The notes under the pieces were generated by a model. That model saw only the letters and a list, made by a program, of their open reading frames with translations. It made no database searches and was not told the origin of the DNA. Position numbers and translations under genes: made by a program. Of a DNA stretch of 64,000 nt, positions 63,307 to 64,000 are shown one piece after another (position 1 is the first letter of the stretch; every line of letters starts with the position of its first letter). Source of the DNA: Alphaproteobacteria bacterium (GTDB taxonomy: Bacteria; Pseudomonadota; Alphaproteobacteria; SHVP01). The stretch spans positions 1,143,118-1,207,117 of the forward strand of contig JAVJOO010000002.1 in the NCBI GenBank assembly GCA_040216735.1, given 5' to 3'.

Positions 63307-64000
63307 TTGGTCAAATATTTGAGAATACGCCCATATGGTTGGGCGACTGTGCTGTGCGCATCGGTCGCATTCCACACGGCAAGTGCGCGCGCAGCGGATA
63401 CCCAAACGTCTTCGGGTTGGGCGCTGACGTCGTTCAGTCAGGTACGTCTGATCGCCGCCGCGACCGGCGCCGGCGCGGACGGAACCCTTCGGATCGGTTT
63501 CCATGCCCGCCTCGATCCGGGTTGGCACCTCTACTGGCGAAGCCCGGGCGATACCGGTGCGCCGACCCAGTTCGACTTTTCCGCTTCGCAAAACGTGTCC
63601 GCCGTGACGATCGATTGGCCGGCACCGCACCGGGCGTCGCTGTTGGGGTTCAATGCCTGGGTGTACGACGACGAGGTTGTGTTGCCGATGACTGTCCACG
63701 CCGAGGATGCGGGCGCGCCGATCCGCATCGAGGCGGCGGCGGTCTATGCGATTTGCAAGGATATCTGCACCTATCATAACGAGACCTTCGTCTTGACCTT
63801 GCCGTCGGGAAGCCACGAAACGACACCCTATGGCGCGCTGATCGACGCATTCAGCGAGCGGGTGCCAAAGAAATCCGCAGGCGGGAGCTTGGACGTAACC
63901 CGGATTGCGACGGCGCCCGATCGGGTCGTGCTCGAGGTCTCGTCGACAACGACGCTTGGATCCGTCGACGCCGCGATCGAAGGGCCGCCAGGCTTTGTGT
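63307..64000 (+). CDS. DsbD N-terminal-domain protein, ScsB-like (3' end outside window)
   Basis: An exported protein cut by the right edge; at least 231 residues are visible. From TTG 63307 the translation gives a basic start and hydrophobic signal (GWATVLCASVAFHTASARAA). The following domain has the DsbD-N pattern: RIGFHARLDPGWHLYWRSPG, then LGFNAWVYDDEVVLPMTV and VYAICKDICTYHNETF with a Cys-x3-Cys pair for thiol exchange. It would carry electrons from cytoplasmic thioredoxin to periplasmic substrates if membrane and thioredoxin domains follow. The start is uncertain: TTG 63319 is an alternative and no ATG fits. Confidence 0.75.
   Translation, partial: MVKYLRIRPYGWATVLCASVAFHTASARAADTQTSSGWALTSFSQVRLIAAATGAGADGTLRIGFHARLDPGWHLYWRSPGDTGAPTQFDFSASQNVSAVTIDWPAPHRASLLGFNAWVYDDEVVLPMTVHAEDAGAPIRIEAAAVYAICKDICTYHNETFVLTLPSGSHETTPYGALIDAFSERVPKKSAGGSLDVTRIATAPDRVVLEVSSTTTLGSVDAAIEGPPGFV

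Overview
This is a gene-dense, G+C-rich (about two thirds by eye) chromosomal window from an alphaproteobacterium, most likely of the Rhodospirillales type. The evidence is family content and gene order: DUF2093 directly after xseA, a cysG-DUF2849-sulfite reductase-DUF934 group, DUF1127 mini-proteins, a plant/alphaproteobacterial-type GshA, a MutL with the endonuclease motif, and an aa3 oxidase operon in the order coxB-coxA-ctaB-coxF-ctaG-coxC-DUF983-surf1 with thrC, an M16 peptidase and a GNAT gene further on. I saw no rRNA, tRNA, CRISPR array, prophage or insertion sequence.

Layout. 1-5.7 kb: an M16 peptidase pair (first gene cut by the window edge), pgi and mutL. 5.7-7.8 kb, minus strand: rsmD, an RsuA/RluB pseudouridine synthase and a class I amidotransferase. 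7.8-10.6 kb: tadA, an acyl-CoA dehydrogenase and a convergent phosphotransferase. 10.6-16.1 kb: a repeat-bearing intergenic region, a lipoprotein, purD, then xseA-DUF2093-M23 peptidase. 16.2-16.9 kb: a low-G+C HEPN/AbiU2-like gene that looks imported. 16.9-21.4 kb, minus strand: a lipid A set (msbA, DUF374, lpxK, lpxL). 21.5-27.4 kb: a molybdopterin oxidoreductase, a lipid kinase, a CysQ-like phosphatase, PmbA/TldE and a TSUP permease. 27.5-33.2 kb: a bactofilin behind a perfect 11-bp hairpin, the sulfite assimilation/siroheme genes and an MFS transporter. 33.2-41.7 kb: an adenylate cyclase, ubiD, ubiA, rsmE, gshA and a LysR regulator. 41.9-46.4 kb: two DUF1127 genes bracketing unknown membrane proteins, a methyltransferase and a SIMPL protein, ending with an AAC(3)-like acetyltransferase. 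46.4-47.9 kb: tldD. 48.2-54.6 kb: the aa3 oxidase operon. 54.6-59.1 kb: an M32 carboxypeptidase, a GNAT-deacetylase fusion and a dCTP deaminase. 59.3-64 kb: thrC, an M16 peptidase, a GNAT enzyme, YqgE and the start of a DsbD/ScsB-like protein.

Genes that work together: CoxA/B/C with CtaB (heme O), CtaG (copper) and Surf1 build cytochrome c oxidase. UbiA and UbiD serve ubiquinone synthesis. MsbA, LpxK, LpxL and the DUF374 protein make and export lipid A. CysG supplies siroheme to the sulfite reductase. TldD and PmbA/TldE, coded about 20 kb apart, are expected to form one protease.

The most promising observations are: (i) a promoter, leader peptide and mutually exclusive RNA hairpins that look like a transcription attenuator ahead of a DUF1127 gene and an AAC(3)-like gene; (ii) a perfect 11-bp inverted repeat that buries the bactofilin ribosome-binding site; (iii) a protein joining an acetyltransferase-like domain to a deacetylase; (iv) a 15-bp divergent spacer between ubiA and rsmE that may be a bidirectional leaderless promoter; and (v) an apparent CTG start for threonine synthase. 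All regulatory readings are inference from sequence.
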